Source: Ornithinimicrobium cryptoxanthini
GTDB taxonomy: Bacteria > Actinomycetota > Actinomycetes > Actinomycetales > Dermatophilaceae
NCBI RefSeq assembly: GCF_023923205.1
Contig: NZ_CP099490.1
Span: 1,054,001 to 1,118,000 of the forward strand
Length of the DNA stretch: 64,000 nucleotides
Direction: 5' to 3'
Shown: positions 44,109-52,720 of the stretch, piece by piece
Position numbering within the stretch: the stretch's first letter is position 1
Layout: each line of letters opens with the position of its first letter
Position numbers and translations under genes: made by a program
Notes under the pieces: model-generated
What the model was told of the DNA's origin: nothing
Databases searched by the model: none
What the model saw: only the letters and a program-made list of their open reading frames with translations

Positions 44109-46820
44109 GTGGCTCGATTCGCGCAGGTGTTGGAAGCGTGCGGTGGAGGCGAGTCGCTGCTGGAGGCACGCGTGCAGACGGTGCTGGCTGAGGCACCTAA
44201 GCCGACGTGGTCCTGGGAGGTGATCCCGCTGCGCGACCGCGAGGTCGTGATCGAGTTCGTCCCCGCGACCGCGGCTGAGACTGCGGTCGCGCGGGCCCTG
44301 GCTGCCCTGGGGGTCGCCCCGGCCGAGTGTGATCTGTTGACCGATCTGGCCGGGGCCTGCGCCGCGGTGAACCTTCGTGGGGCGCCACCACCTGCCTCCA
44401 CTGGCGAGGGCAGTCCTGCCGGGACAGCAACTCCTGGAACGACCACCGCCGCGCCCACCGCCGAAGCAAACGCTGCTGTGGGCTCAGGTGACGTCGTGGA
44501 GGAGGCGCCGGAGGTTAAGGGACGGGCCTCAGTGTTGGTGGACGCGATCGGGGTGTTGTCGCGCGGGGCGGGTCGTCTTGATCGGGTGATGGTGTCCGGG
44601 ACGCGGGAGTTGACCGCAGCGCAGGGCAAGTTGTTGCTGGCCGACAAGGGCGTCGCCACGCTGGATGAACTGTCCGCGTCCCAGACGGACGCGTGGCGAG
44701 TCAAGGCGAAGTCGCGGGCCCGCACCGAGTTGGAGTTCGTGATGGGTTGGGGCGTCCGGGAGGTTCGCGACCTCGTCAACCTGGCGACCCAGACCGCCAG
44801 CGTGCGGTCCACGGTGGGCTCGGCACTGGCCTCGGGGGAGGTGTCGTGGCGGTTGGTGCGTGGCTTCCTGATCGGCGCCGGGCACCTACCCCCGCACCTG
44901 GGCGCGGGGGTGGCGAACGCGTTGTTCGGGTCCGAGGAGGCCGTGGCGGCCACCGAACGGTTGACCAGTGACCGGCAGTTCACTGGTCGGCCGTGGGCGC
45001 ACAAGGAGTTCTACCGGGCCCTGGACCGAGAGGTGGCCAAGGCTGAGGCGCACCTGGAGGAGGACGAGCGGCGCAAGAAGTCCCGGTCCAGGAACCTGTC
45101 CGAGGCTGACACGTGGGGGCGGATGGACGAGGACGGCACTGCGGTCTTCGGGATGCGGTGCACCGCGACCCAACTGGCCGCGATCAGCGACCGCCTGGAC
45201 GGCGCGGCCCGCCGGGCCCGCGCCAACGGGGACGCCCGCGCCGAGGGACAGATCCGTGCCGCCGTCGCGGCGGTGCTGCTGCTCAACGGCACCGTCCCCA
45301 CCGACGACTGGCCCGAAGGCGGCGACCAGATCACCCCGGAACAGACCGAGCAGCTCGCCGCGATCCTGGCGGGTCTGCCCGCCGCGGTGCTCAACGTGAT
45401 CGTCCCTCTCAACTTCCTCCACCCCGACACCAGCGACGACGGCGCCGGTGGACAGGACGCCGGTGGACAGGACGCCGATGGACGGTGCGCTGGTGGACAG
45501 GACGCGGGTGGCCAGGGTCCCGCGGACACGGTCGACGACACACAGCACACTGACGACGAGGCGGAGCAGGCATGCAGCGAGGCAGGCAGTCTTGCGCAGC
45601 CCGACGCCCCCGTCCACGACCACCAAGCTGCCTCACCGGATGCGTCAGCGACCGCCGGCCGTGGGCAGGACTCTGCCTCGCCGCAGGCGGCCGCTGATGG
45701 TGGGCAGGACTCTGCCTCTCCGGCCGGCCAAAACCCTGACCGTCCGGAGGACCCCCGTCGTGGGGAGGGCTCTGCCGAGCGGCCGGATCAGCACGGTCCG
45801 GGCTGCTCTTGTGGCGACAGCCCGGACACCGGCCATGAGCAGGACTCTGCGCAGCCCGGCTCTGACCCCGATCGTGAAGGGAAGTCTGCCCAGCTGGCGC
45901 AGGAGAGGTTCGGGTCCGGCGTGTTCGGCATCGGCGAGGTCGCCGGTCGCCAGTCGGTGTTCCTGTCCCCGCAGGAGGTGGCCCGGTTGGCGTTGACGCC
46001 GGGGTCGGTGATGCATCGGTTGGTGACCGACCCGCTCTCGGGGCGGTGCCTGGAGCGGTCGACCAAGTCATACCCGTTCACGGCTGCGATGAAGGCCCAG
46101 ATCGCGTTTGCTGACCGGATGTGTCGGGCTCCGGGATGCACCGTGCCCGCCGCGGCCAGCCAGTTCGACCACGTCACCGAGCACGGCACCGCCGGTGGGC
46201 ATACCTGCGAGGCCAACGGTGCGCTGGCCCACCCCAGTCACCACGACCAGAAGACCAAGAAGTACCTCGACGTGGTCATCAACCACCGGCGGGAGATGAC
46301 CTGGGAGACGCTGCTGGGGAAGATCTACCGCACCAAGGCCCACGACTACACGCAGTACTCCACGATGCTGTCCGAGGCGGTCGACCAGGTCAACAATGCC
46401 GCCGAGGACGACCGCGGCGAGGCCATCGACCTAGCCATTTACCAGGCCCTGTCCTACCGGCCCGGCCGCACCCGACTCACCGCCGGTGAGGACGAGCCCT
46501 TCGGCGAGGACCAGTTCCTGGCCTGGGACCAGATCCGGCTGACCCGCCGAGACGCTCGCACCGGACGCATCCTCAACGGCCCCACCCCTGACACCGTCAC
46601 CGCCGAACGCGACCGGCACACCCGCGCCACGCCGCGCGCAGAGGACGAGGACCAGGTCAAGCGGCTCAAAGACGGCGACATCGACCGCGTCAGCGACAGC
46701 GACAGCAACAGGCAGACCGCCTCAGGCGACCAGGCCACAGCAGAAGGCCGGACCGCCGAGCCCAAGACCCCTGGGCACGTGCCCTGGTCCACCCCCGACG
46801 ACACCCCACCACCCTTCTAG
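44109..46820 (+). CDS. Large DUF222/HNH endonuclease-like protein (13E12-type)
   Basis: A 903-residue protein from the GTG at 44109, with GGGAGG eight bases upstream. The DUF222 helical region spans about 130-430. An acidic low-complexity insert (about 440-600) contains GGQDA and GQDSASP repeats. The HNH domain lies near 670-720 (CRAPGCTVPAAASQFDHV, then GALAHPSHHDQKTKK). The C-terminus is charged and disordered. Family members resemble homing-type nucleases and are often repeated in actinobacteria. This copy is intact and unusually long because of the insert. Confidence 0.88.
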   Translation: MARFAQVLEACGGGESLLEARVQTVLAEAPKPTWSWEVIPLRDREVVIEFVPATAAETAVARALAALGVAPAECDLLTDLAGACAAVNLRGAPPPASTGEGSPAGTATPGTTTAAPTAEANAAVGSGDVVEEAPEVKGRASVLVDAIGVLSRGAGRLDRVMVSGTRELTAAQGKLLLADKGVATLDELSASQTDAWRVKAKSRARTELEFVMGWGVREVRDLVNLATQTASVRSTVGSALASGEVSWRLVRGFLIGAGHLPPHLGAGVANALFGSEEAVAATERLTSDRQFTGRPWAHKEFYRALDREVAKAEAHLEEDERRKKSRSRNLSEADTWGRMDEDGTAVFGMRCTATQLAAISDRLDGAARRARANGDARAEGQIRAAVAAVLLLNGTVPTDDWPEGGDQITPEQTEQLAAILAGLPAAVLNVIVPLNFLHPDTSDDGAGGQDAGGQDADGRCAGGQDAGGQGPADTVDDTQHTDDEAEQACSEAGSLAQPDAPVHDHQAASPDASATAGRGQDSASPQAAADGGQDSASPAGQNPDRPEDPRRGEGSAERPDQHGPGCSCGDSPDTGHEQDSAQPGSDPDREGKSAQLAQERFGSGVFGIGEVAGRQSVFLSPQEVARLALTPGSVMHRLVTDPLSGRCLERSTKSYPFTAAMKAQIAFADRMCRAPGCTVPAAASQFDHVTEHGTAGGHTCEANGALAHPSHHDQKTKKYLDVVINHRREMTWETLLGKIYRTKAHDYTQYSTMLSEAVDQVNNAAEDDRGEAIDLAIYQALSYRPGRTRLTAGEDEPFGEDQFLAWDQIRLTRRDARTGRILNGPTPDTVTAERDRHTRATPRAEDEDQVKRLKDGDIDRVSDSDSNRQTASGDQATAEGRTAEPKTPGHVPWSTPDDTPPPF
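45444..45518 (+). repeat. Five 15-bp tandem units inside the HNH gene
   Basis: Units of GCCGGTGGACAGGAC and variants begin at 45444, 45459, 45474, 45489 and 45504, encoding AGGQD-type pentapeptides in the disordered insert. Confidence 0.85.
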
Positions 46821-46828
46821 GAGCAGTT

Positions 46829-47695
46829 TCAGTCGTCCTCGTGCAGAGGGTTGAGGATCCGGTCCAGGAACTGGCGGGTGCGCTCGTGCCGGGGGTTGGT
46901 GAACATCTGTCGCGGGTCCGACCGCTCGACGATTACGCCGCCGTCCATGAACAGGACCTCGTCGGCGGCGGCCCGGGCGAAGCTCAGCTCGTGGGTGACC
47001 ACGACCATGGTCCACCCCTCGTCGGCCAGCTCCTTGATGACGGTCAGCACGTCGCCCACCAGCTCGGGGTCGAGAGCTGAGGTCGGCTCGTCGAAGAGCA
47101 GGAGGCTGGGCTTGAGCGCGAGGGCGCGGACGATGCCGACGCGTTGCTGCTGCCCGCCGGAGAGCTGGAACGGATAGACGTCGCGCTTCTCGAGCAGCCC
47201 GACGCGCTCCAGCAGCGCCTCCGCCTCCGCGACGGCCTGTGCCTTGGGCACCTTCTGCACCTGGACGGGCCCCTCGATGACGTTCTGCAGCACCGTCCGG
47301 TGCGGAAAGAGGTTGTGCTGCTGGAAGACCATGGCTGAGCGGTTGCGCAGCGCGAACCGCTCACTCTTGGAGACCTTGCCGGTGAAGTCGAGGGCCGGTC
47401 CGCCGAGGAGTTCGAGCCGGCCACCGTCAGGGGTCTCCAGGCCGTTCAGCGAGCGGAGCACGGTCGTCTTGCCCGACCCGCTCGGGCCGATCAGCACCAC
47501 CACCTCGCCCTTACGGACGGTGAGGTCGATCGAGCGCAGCACCTCCAGGTCGCCGAAGCTCTTGCGCAGGCCGTTGGCCTGCAGCAGGACCTCGCCAGCC
47601 GGACCATGGGCCGGCCCGCCAGCCGGACCATGGGCCGGCCCGCCAGCCGGACCACCGGCGGAGGGGAGCGGTCTCATCGGTTCAGTGTGCGACAT
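46829..47695 (-). CDS. Polar amino acid (cystine-type) ABC transporter ATPase
   Basis: ATPase of a polar-amino-acid importer. Walker A is GPSGSGKTT, the Q-loop is VFQQHNLFPH, the signature is LSGGQQQRVGIVRAL, Walker B is LLLFDEPTSALDPE, and the H-loop is VVTHELSFA. The N-terminus is extended by an in-frame 24-bp repeat encoding GGPAHGPA. The start overlaps the permease stop by 14 bases; ATG 47677 is an alternative non-overlapping start. It converges on the HNH gene with only eight bases between. Confidence 0.93.
   Translation of the reverse strand: MSHTEPMRPLPSAGGPAGGPAHGPAGGPAHGPAGEVLLQANGLRKSFGDLEVLRSIDLTVRKGEVVVLIGPSGSGKTTVLRSLNGLETPDGGRLELLGGPALDFTGKVSKSERFALRNRSAMVFQQHNLFPHRTVLQNVIEGPVQVQKVPKAQAVAEAEALLERVGLLEKRDVYPFQLSGGQQQRVGIVRALALKPSLLLFDEPTSALDPELVGDVLTVIKELADEGWTMVVVTHELSFARAAADEVLFMDGGVIVERSDPRQMFTNPRHERTRQFLDRILNPLHEDD
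47594..47653 (-). repeat. 24-bp tandem repeat in the ATPase N-terminus
   Basis: Two full copies (47594-47617 and 47618-47641) and a half copy, all in frame. They lengthen the leader before the first strand of the ATPase (VLLQANGLRKSFG) by eight residues per unit. Confidence 0.85.
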
Positions 47696-48347
47696 ACCTG
47701 TCCAATCGTGTCTCGAGCATGCCTTGCGCGATCGACAGCACCAGGCAGAACACCCAGTAGACCAGGGCCGCCTGCAGGTAGAGCAGCATGAACTCCTGGC
47801 TGAACGCCGCGATCTTCTGGGCCTCCCGGAACAGCTCGGTCACCAGGATCATGGACGCCAGTGAGCTGTCCTTGACCAGGGAGATGAAGGTGTTGCTCAA
47901 CGGAGGCACCGACACCCGTGCGGCCTGGGGGAGGATCAGCCGGCGCAGGGACTGACCGTGGCTCATGCCGATGGTGTAGCCGGCCTCCCACTGTCCCTTG
48001 GGCACCGACAGGATCGCCGCGCGGATCACCTCGGCCGCATAGCCACCCACGTTCAGCGAGAACGCGAAGACCGCGCTGGGCCACGGGTCGATGAGCACGC
48101 CGACTGACGGCAGGCCATAGAAGATGACGAACAGCTGCACCAGCAGGGGGGTGCCGCGGATCACCGAGATGTAGGCCCGGGCGAGCCACGACACGAACCG
48201 GTTGCTGGACAGCCGCATCAGTGCCACGCCCAGCGCCAGCACCAGCCCGATGGTGAAGGAGGACAACGCCAGCGGGATGGTGCCGGTCAGACCGCCGCGC
48301 ACGATCGGCCACAGCGAGTCCAGGAAGAGCTGCCAGGAGTCAGACAT
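47682..48347 (-). CDS. Polar amino acid ABC transporter permease
   Basis: A 221-residue HisM/GltK-type permease with about five membrane helices. It has the family signature region RGTPLLVQLFVIFYGLP and the EAA loop AAILSVPKGQWEAGYTIGMS, followed by LRRLILPQAARVSVPPLSN. Works with the adjacent ATPase and binding protein. ATG at 48347 is preceded by AAGGACC. Confidence 0.94.
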   Translation of the reverse strand: MSDSWQLFLDSLWPIVRGGLTGTIPLALSSFTIGLVLALGVALMRLSSNRFVSWLARAYISVIRGTPLLVQLFVIFYGLPSVGVLIDPWPSAVFAFSLNVGGYAAEVIRAAILSVPKGQWEAGYTIGMSHGQSLRRLILPQAARVSVPPLSNTFISLVKDSSLASMILVTELFREAQKIAAFSQEFMLLYLQAALVYWVFCLVLSIAQGMLETRLDRYVAH

Positions 48348-48370
48348 CAGGTCCTTGGTGGGTCAGTGCC

Positions 48371-48412
48371 AGAGGGTCAGGGCGAGAGGGTCAGGGCGAG
48401 GCGGTCAGGACG
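48371..48412. repeat. Three 14-bp tandem units between permease and binding-protein genes
   Basis: AGAGGGTCAGGGCG at 48371-48384 and 48385-48398, with a diverged third copy at 48399-48412. Intergenic; no structure beyond repetition was found. Confidence 0.75.
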
Positions 48413-48451
48413 GGGGGAGGGCGTGGCAGAAAGAGCGAGGCGGTCGGGACG

Positions 48452-49264
48452 TCAGCTGGAGACGTCGGTGCCGAAGTACTTCTCGCCCAGCTCGGCCAGC
48501 GTGCCGTCGGCCTCGAGCTCGGCCAGCGCCTCGTCGAAGGCGGCGACGAGCTCGGTCTTGTCCTTGTCGAACGCGAAGGCGTTGAGCGAGACCTCGTCCA
48601 GCTCGGCGGCGATCTTGACCGGGCTGTCCGGACGCTCGTTGGCGTAGTCCAGGAAGGTGAGCTTGTCGTTGACGGTCGCGTCGACCCGGCCCTGCTCGAG
48701 CAGCGCCACCGCCTGGGCCCAGCCCTCGACGGCCTCGACGTTGGCGCCCGCGCCCTCGGCGATGGTGCCCCAGTTGCTGGTCAGGGACTGCGCGGTGGTC
48801 TTGCCCTCCAGGTCCTCCAGGCCGACGATGTCGCTGGTGGCCTCGGCGACCACGATGACTCCCGGGGAGACGGTGTAGGGCTCGCTAAAGAGATAGGACT
48901 CCTCGCGCTGGGGGTTGATCGAGACCTGGTTGGCGATGACGTCAAAGCGTCCGGCCTCCAGGCCGGCGAAGATCGCGTCCCACTGGGTCTCCTGGTAGTC
49001 GATCTCCAGGTCCAGCTTCTCCGCGACGGCCTCGACAACCTCGATGTCATAGCCGGTCAGCTCGCCGCTGCCGCCCTCGTGGTAGCTGAACGGACGGTAG
49101 GTGCCCTCGGTCCCGACCACGAGGACTCCCTCGGTGGCCAGGCCGTATGCCGAGTCGGCACCGGCGGTCTGTGCGTCGCCGACGGTGCCCCCCTCACTGC
49201 CGCAGGCGGCGAGGGTCAGGGCCGAGGCGGCCAGGGCGAGCGCGAGGGTGCGGTGCGACGACAT
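48452..49264 (-). CDS. Polar amino acid (cystine-like) binding lipoprotein
   Basis: A type-II solute-binding protein of 270 residues. The lipoprotein signal ends LAASALTLAAC. The SBP_bac_3 fold begins VLVVGTEGTYRPFSYHEG and continues TGYDIEVVEAVAEKLDLEIDY and FDVIANQVSINPQREESYLFSEPY (partial quotes). The NQVSINPQR feature is typical of cystine-binding homologues. The ATG at 49264 is used, since the longer frame lacks a signal peptide. It forms an operon with the permease and ATPase. Confidence 0.92.
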   Translation of the reverse strand: MSSHRTLALALAASALTLAACGSEGGTVGDAQTAGADSAYGLATEGVLVVGTEGTYRPFSYHEGGSGELTGYDIEVVEAVAEKLDLEIDYQETQWDAIFAGLEAGRFDVIANQVSINPQREESYLFSEPYTVSPGVIVVAEATSDIVGLEDLEGKTTAQSLTSNWGTIAEGAGANVEAVEGWAQAVALLEQGRVDATVNDKLTFLDYANERPDSPVKIAAELDEVSLNAFAFDKDKTELVAAFDEALAELEADGTLAELGEKYFGTDVSS

Positions 49265-49369
49265 GCTTGTAGGTGTCCTTCTGGTGGCAGGGGGTGTGGT
49301 CGGGCGAGCCCGGGTGGATCTTCTGTGCCAACGACTCCCGGGCGCACACCATTCCCCCAGAGCGAGAAA

Positions 49370-49385
49370 TGTGTATCCCAACACA
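49370..49385. promoter_or_regulatory. Inverted repeat in the binding-protein / epoxide-hydrolase divergent region
   Basis: TGTGT-ATCCCA-ACACA lies 29 bases before the epoxide-hydrolase start and about 106 bases before the transporter start. It is the only clear symmetry in the gap. Regulatory role inferred. Confidence 0.3.
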
Positions 49386-49413
49386 CTGTTATGCCAGATC
49401 GCTATCATCGAGG

Positions 49414-50535
49414 ATGCACATCGAACCGTTTGCCGTCGCGGTCTCCGACGCAGTCCTGGACGACCTGCGCGAGCGGATCCGACGCACGCGCTGGCCCGAT
49501 CCGGCACCCGGGGAGTCGTGGGCGCAGGGCGTCGACCGTGACTATCTGCGCGGACTGCTGGGCTACTGGGCGGACGGGTTTGACTGGCGGGCGCAGGAGC
49601 AGTGGCTCAACCGCTTCGAGCACCGGGTGGCCGACGTGGATGGCCTTCGGGTCCACTTCGTGCACCACCGGGCGGGCGAGGATCGACTGCCGCTGGTCCT
49701 GACCCACGGCTGGCCCAGCACGTTTGTCGAGCTCCTTTCCATGGTCGACCGTCTCGGGGGACAGTTCGATCTGGTCGTGCCGTCCCTGCCGGGTTATGCC
49801 TTCTCGCACCGCCCGTCGCACTCGGGTGTGGACCGTGCGTTTGTGGCTGGCGTGTGGCACCGGCTCATGCAGGGGCTCGGCTACGAGCGCTACGGAGCGC
49901 ACGGCGGCGATTTCGGTGCCGGCGTCGCCACGGTGATGGCGCTGCAGCAGCCGGAACGGGTGATCGGGATCCACCTCAGCACGTCGGAGATGTGGCCCTA
50001 CACCGGACCGGGGTCACCGCCGCTGTCGGCGGAGGAGCGGGCGTATGTCGATCACGTCGCCCGCTGGGAGGAGACGGAGCGCGGCTACAGCGCTGTGCAG
50101 TCCACCCGCCCGCAGACACTGGGCTACGGGCTCAACGACTCGCCGGCCGGGCTGGCGGCCTGGGTGCTGGACAAGTGGCGCTCCTGGTCGGACAGCGGCG
50201 GAGACCTGGATGGACGGTTCGGTCGCGATGCGCTGTTGACGATGCTGACCATCTGGTGGGTCACCGGGTCGATCACGACGTCCATGCGCGACTACTACGA
50301 CAACCGTTGGCACGGCACGCCGATCGGCCCGGCAGACCTCGTGGAGGTGCCGACCGCCATGGCGGTCTTCGCCCACGAGTTCGTGTCGGAGGGACAGGCG
50401 CCGCGGTCCTGGCACGAGCGGCTCTACAACATCCAGCGCTGGACGGTCTTCCCCCGCGGCGGCCACTTCGCGGCGGCCGAGGACCCCGACCTGCTGGCCG
50501 CTGACATCGCCGAGTTCTTCACCCACCTGCCGTAG
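49414..50535 (+). CDS. Epoxide hydrolase (alpha/beta-hydrolase with EHN domain)
   Basis: A 373-residue juvenile-hormone-type epoxide hydrolase. The N-terminal EHN domain (about 5-110, IRRTRWPDPAPGESWAQGV) precedes an alpha/beta-hydrolase core with the oxyanion HGWPST, nucleophile Asp near 166 (HGGDFGAG) and catalytic His351 (PRGGHFAA). It hydrolyses an epoxide to a diol; the substrate is unknown. The start at 49414 is supported by the family N-terminus. The next gene downstream is an injection-system remnant. Confidence 0.92.
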   Translation: MHIEPFAVAVSDAVLDDLRERIRRTRWPDPAPGESWAQGVDRDYLRGLLGYWADGFDWRAQEQWLNRFEHRVADVDGLRVHFVHHRAGEDRLPLVLTHGWPSTFVELLSMVDRLGGQFDLVVPSLPGYAFSHRPSHSGVDRAFVAGVWHRLMQGLGYERYGAHGGDFGAGVATVMALQQPERVIGIHLSTSEMWPYTGPGSPPLSAEERAYVDHVARWEETERGYSAVQSTRPQTLGYGLNDSPAGLAAWVLDKWRSWSDSGGDLDGRFGRDALLTMLTIWWVTGSITTSMRDYYDNRWHGTPIGPADLVEVPTAMAVFAHEFVSEGQAPRSWHERLYNIQRWTVFPRGGHFAAAEDPDLLAADIAEFFTHLP

Positions 50536-50577
50536 CTCCCGGGTCAGCGTCCTGTCCACACCTGGAGCAGAGCCCTT

Positions 50578-52032
50578 GTGGCCGTGCTCGCTCCACAGTT
50601 GAATGAGGTCATGGACCCCATCAGGCCGCTGCCGACCGCCGTCGTGGCCTTCGTCGGGGCGTGCGGGGAGGGGCCGGTGGGCGAGCCGGTCACCATCACC
50701 AGCGCCGACGACTACCACGCCCAGTTCGGGCCGAGCCTGGGTCCGGACCGGCCGCTGGGGCACGCGGTGGACCTGTTCTTTGCCAACGCCGCAGACGAGA
50801 CGACCAGCGCGGTCGTCGTGCGCACGGACGGGAGCGACGTCGAGGCGGGCGTGCACGCCCTCGACGGGACCGGCTACACCGTGCTCGTCCTCCCGGGAGT
50901 CACCACCGCGCACACCGACCAGGTGAGGGCAGCGCTCGAGCGCTGCGCGGCATACGCCGCAGTGTTGTTGTTGGACCTGCCGAACGGACCCTGGATCTCG
51001 GCGCAGGATGACCTCGACGCGATCACCGCGCACCGGGAGCGGGTGGCGGTCTATCACCCCTGGGTGGTCGTGGACGGGGTGAGCCTGCCGCCGTCGGGTG
51101 CGGTCGCCGGCGTGATCGCTCGCACCGACCGCGAGCGCGGTGTCTGGAAGGCAGCCGGTGGCACGAGCGCGCAGCTGCTCAGCATCGACGGGCTCACCGA
51201 GGCGGTGGATCAGCAGGTGGGCGACGCGATGACCATGGCGGGGGTCAACGGGCTGCGTGACTTTGGCAGCCGCGGGCATCTGGTGTGGGGTGCGCGGACC
51301 CTGGCGTCCACGGCGACGCGGCTCACGGAGGAGCGCTATCTGCCGCCGCGACGGCTCGTGGACCATGTCCGGCGCAGTGTGCAGACCGGGCTGGCGGGTG
51401 TGGTCTTCGAGGACGACAACCCAGGCCTGTGGACGCAGGTCAGGCTGCTGGTCGACGAGTTCCTGGGTGGTCTGTGGCGGGCCGGCGCATTGCAGGGCAC
51501 GAAGCCGGAGGATGCCTACTTTGTGCAGTGCGGGCTCGGGCAGACGATGACCGAGCAGGACGTGGCGGACGGCAGAGTGATCGTGCGCTGGGGGATGTCC
51601 GTGAGCAAGCCGGCCGAGTTCGCCATCTCGACGGTGACGCTGGCCTCGGCGGTCATCTCGCGCGAGCTGCTGGCCCACCCCCTCGGGCCGGTGGTCTCGC
51701 GCTACATCGGTGAGACGGAGAAGAACCTCGCCAGGTCGCTGGAGCAGGCCGGGCGGGTGGCCAGGGTGCTGATCTTTGACGAGGCGGACGCGATCTTCGG
51801 CAGGCGCACCGAGATCAGGGACTCGCACGACCGCTATGCCAACCTCGAGGTGGGCCTCAGGTCAGCCGACGACGAGCGCGATGACGTTGATGACGGCGAG
51901 CGCGATCGCCGCGACAAAGGGCGTCGTCCCGCGCGCTCGCCACGCGAGCGCCGCGAGGGCGACACACGCGAGCAGCACCGCGGCGGACCACCAGGACGGC
52001 CCACCGGGCGGGGCAAGGACGACGATCACTGA
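50578..52032 (+). pseudogene. Contractile injection system remnant: tail sheath fused to an AAA+ ATPase fragment
   Basis: Residues about 1-355 are a contractile tail sheath protein. Visible are the N-terminal RPLPTAVVAFVGACGEGPVGEPV, the GVNGLRDFGSRGHLVWGARTL segment and the C-terminal VSKPAEFAISTVTL strand. Without a stop, the frame then enters an internal part of the AAA+ ATPase typical of extracellular contractile injection (eCIS) clusters: SRYIGETEKNLARSLEQAG, Walker B LIFDEADAIFGRR, then IRDSHDRYANLEV. Walker A is missing, and the ATPase stops near 51855. The remaining frame is antisense to the 3' end of the UbiA gene. No tube, baseplate or spike genes flank it, so this is best read as the scar of a large deletion. 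Confidence 0.85.
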
Positions 52033-52668
52033 CCCGGTCAGGAGCAGCAGCGGCGCGACAAACCTGGTGGGTCGCTCACCCAACCGGTGCGGCAGCCCGC
52101 GCACGCCGGTCTGCTCGTCGTCGGCCAGGTCCGGCAGCACGTTGAGCAGGTGGGCGCCCACGCCGAGCAGCGCCCCGACGACCACCGCCCACCACGGTGG
52201 TGCCCCCGACCCGGCCCCCACCCAGGCGACGGCAGGCAGGGCACCGAACGCCACGGCATACGGCACCCAGGACCACGCCGTGGCCTTGAGCCCCGCGTTG
52301 TAGGCCAGCCCCGACCCCACCACGAGCATCAGGTGCAGCGCGGCGGCGGCGAGTGAGACTGCCAGCGAGAGGGTGACGGTGGCGACCGCGGCGAGGGCCA
52401 GCGCCCATCGCACGGTCCGCACGTCCACGACCCCGCGCGCCACGGGCTTGTCGACCCGGCCGACTGAGCGGTCCCGCTCCGCGTCGATCAGGTCGTTGGA
52501 CCAGCCGATCACCAGCTGACCGGTGAGGACGGCGGCGACGACCAGAAGGCCGGGGGCCCAGGTCGCTCCGGCGCCGAGCACGAGGCCCGCGGTGAGCGCC
52601 GTCACCGCCACGGTTGGCAGTGGGTGGGACGCTCGCACCAGGCCGGTGCCCATCTCGCGTGCCGTCAT
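51862..52668 (-). CDS. UbiA-family prenyltransferase
   Basis: A 268-residue integral membrane protein with about eight helices and both Asp-rich prenyl-diphosphate/Mg sites: NDLIDAERDRSVGRVDKP (about 58-75) and NVLPDLADDEQTGVRGLP (about 175-192). It attaches an isoprenoid chain to a small aromatic or other acceptor in the membrane. It is divergent from a type III polyketide synthase gene with a 52-base gap, so the PKS product is the likely acceptor (inference). Its 3' end abuts the injection-system remnant. Confidence 0.9.
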   Translation of the reverse strand: MTAREMGTGLVRASHPLPTVAVTALTAGLVLGAGATWAPGLLVVAAVLTGQLVIGWSNDLIDAERDRSVGRVDKPVARGVVDVRTVRWALALAAVATVTLSLAVSLAAAALHLMLVVGSGLAYNAGLKATAWSWVPYAVAFGALPAVAWVGAGSGAPPWWAVVVGALLGVGAHLLNVLPDLADDEQTGVRGLPHRLGERPTRFVAPLLLLTGSVIVVLAPPGGPSWWSAAVLLACVALAALAWRARGTTPFVAAIALAVINVIALVVG

Positions 52669-52720
52669 ACCGGGAGCCTACGGAAGGCGCGGGCCGCGTT
52701 GTCTCCGTAGGCTGGACGTC

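Noticed and set aside
45444..45518. CRISPR-like or regulatory repeat in the HNH gene
   Set aside because: 15-bp units are in frame, contiguous and encode a low-complexity peptide.
50014..51828. 604-codon minus-strand frame over epoxide hydrolase and sheath genes
   Set aside because: Antisense shadow; no start signal or domain, and it crosses two good plus-strand genes.
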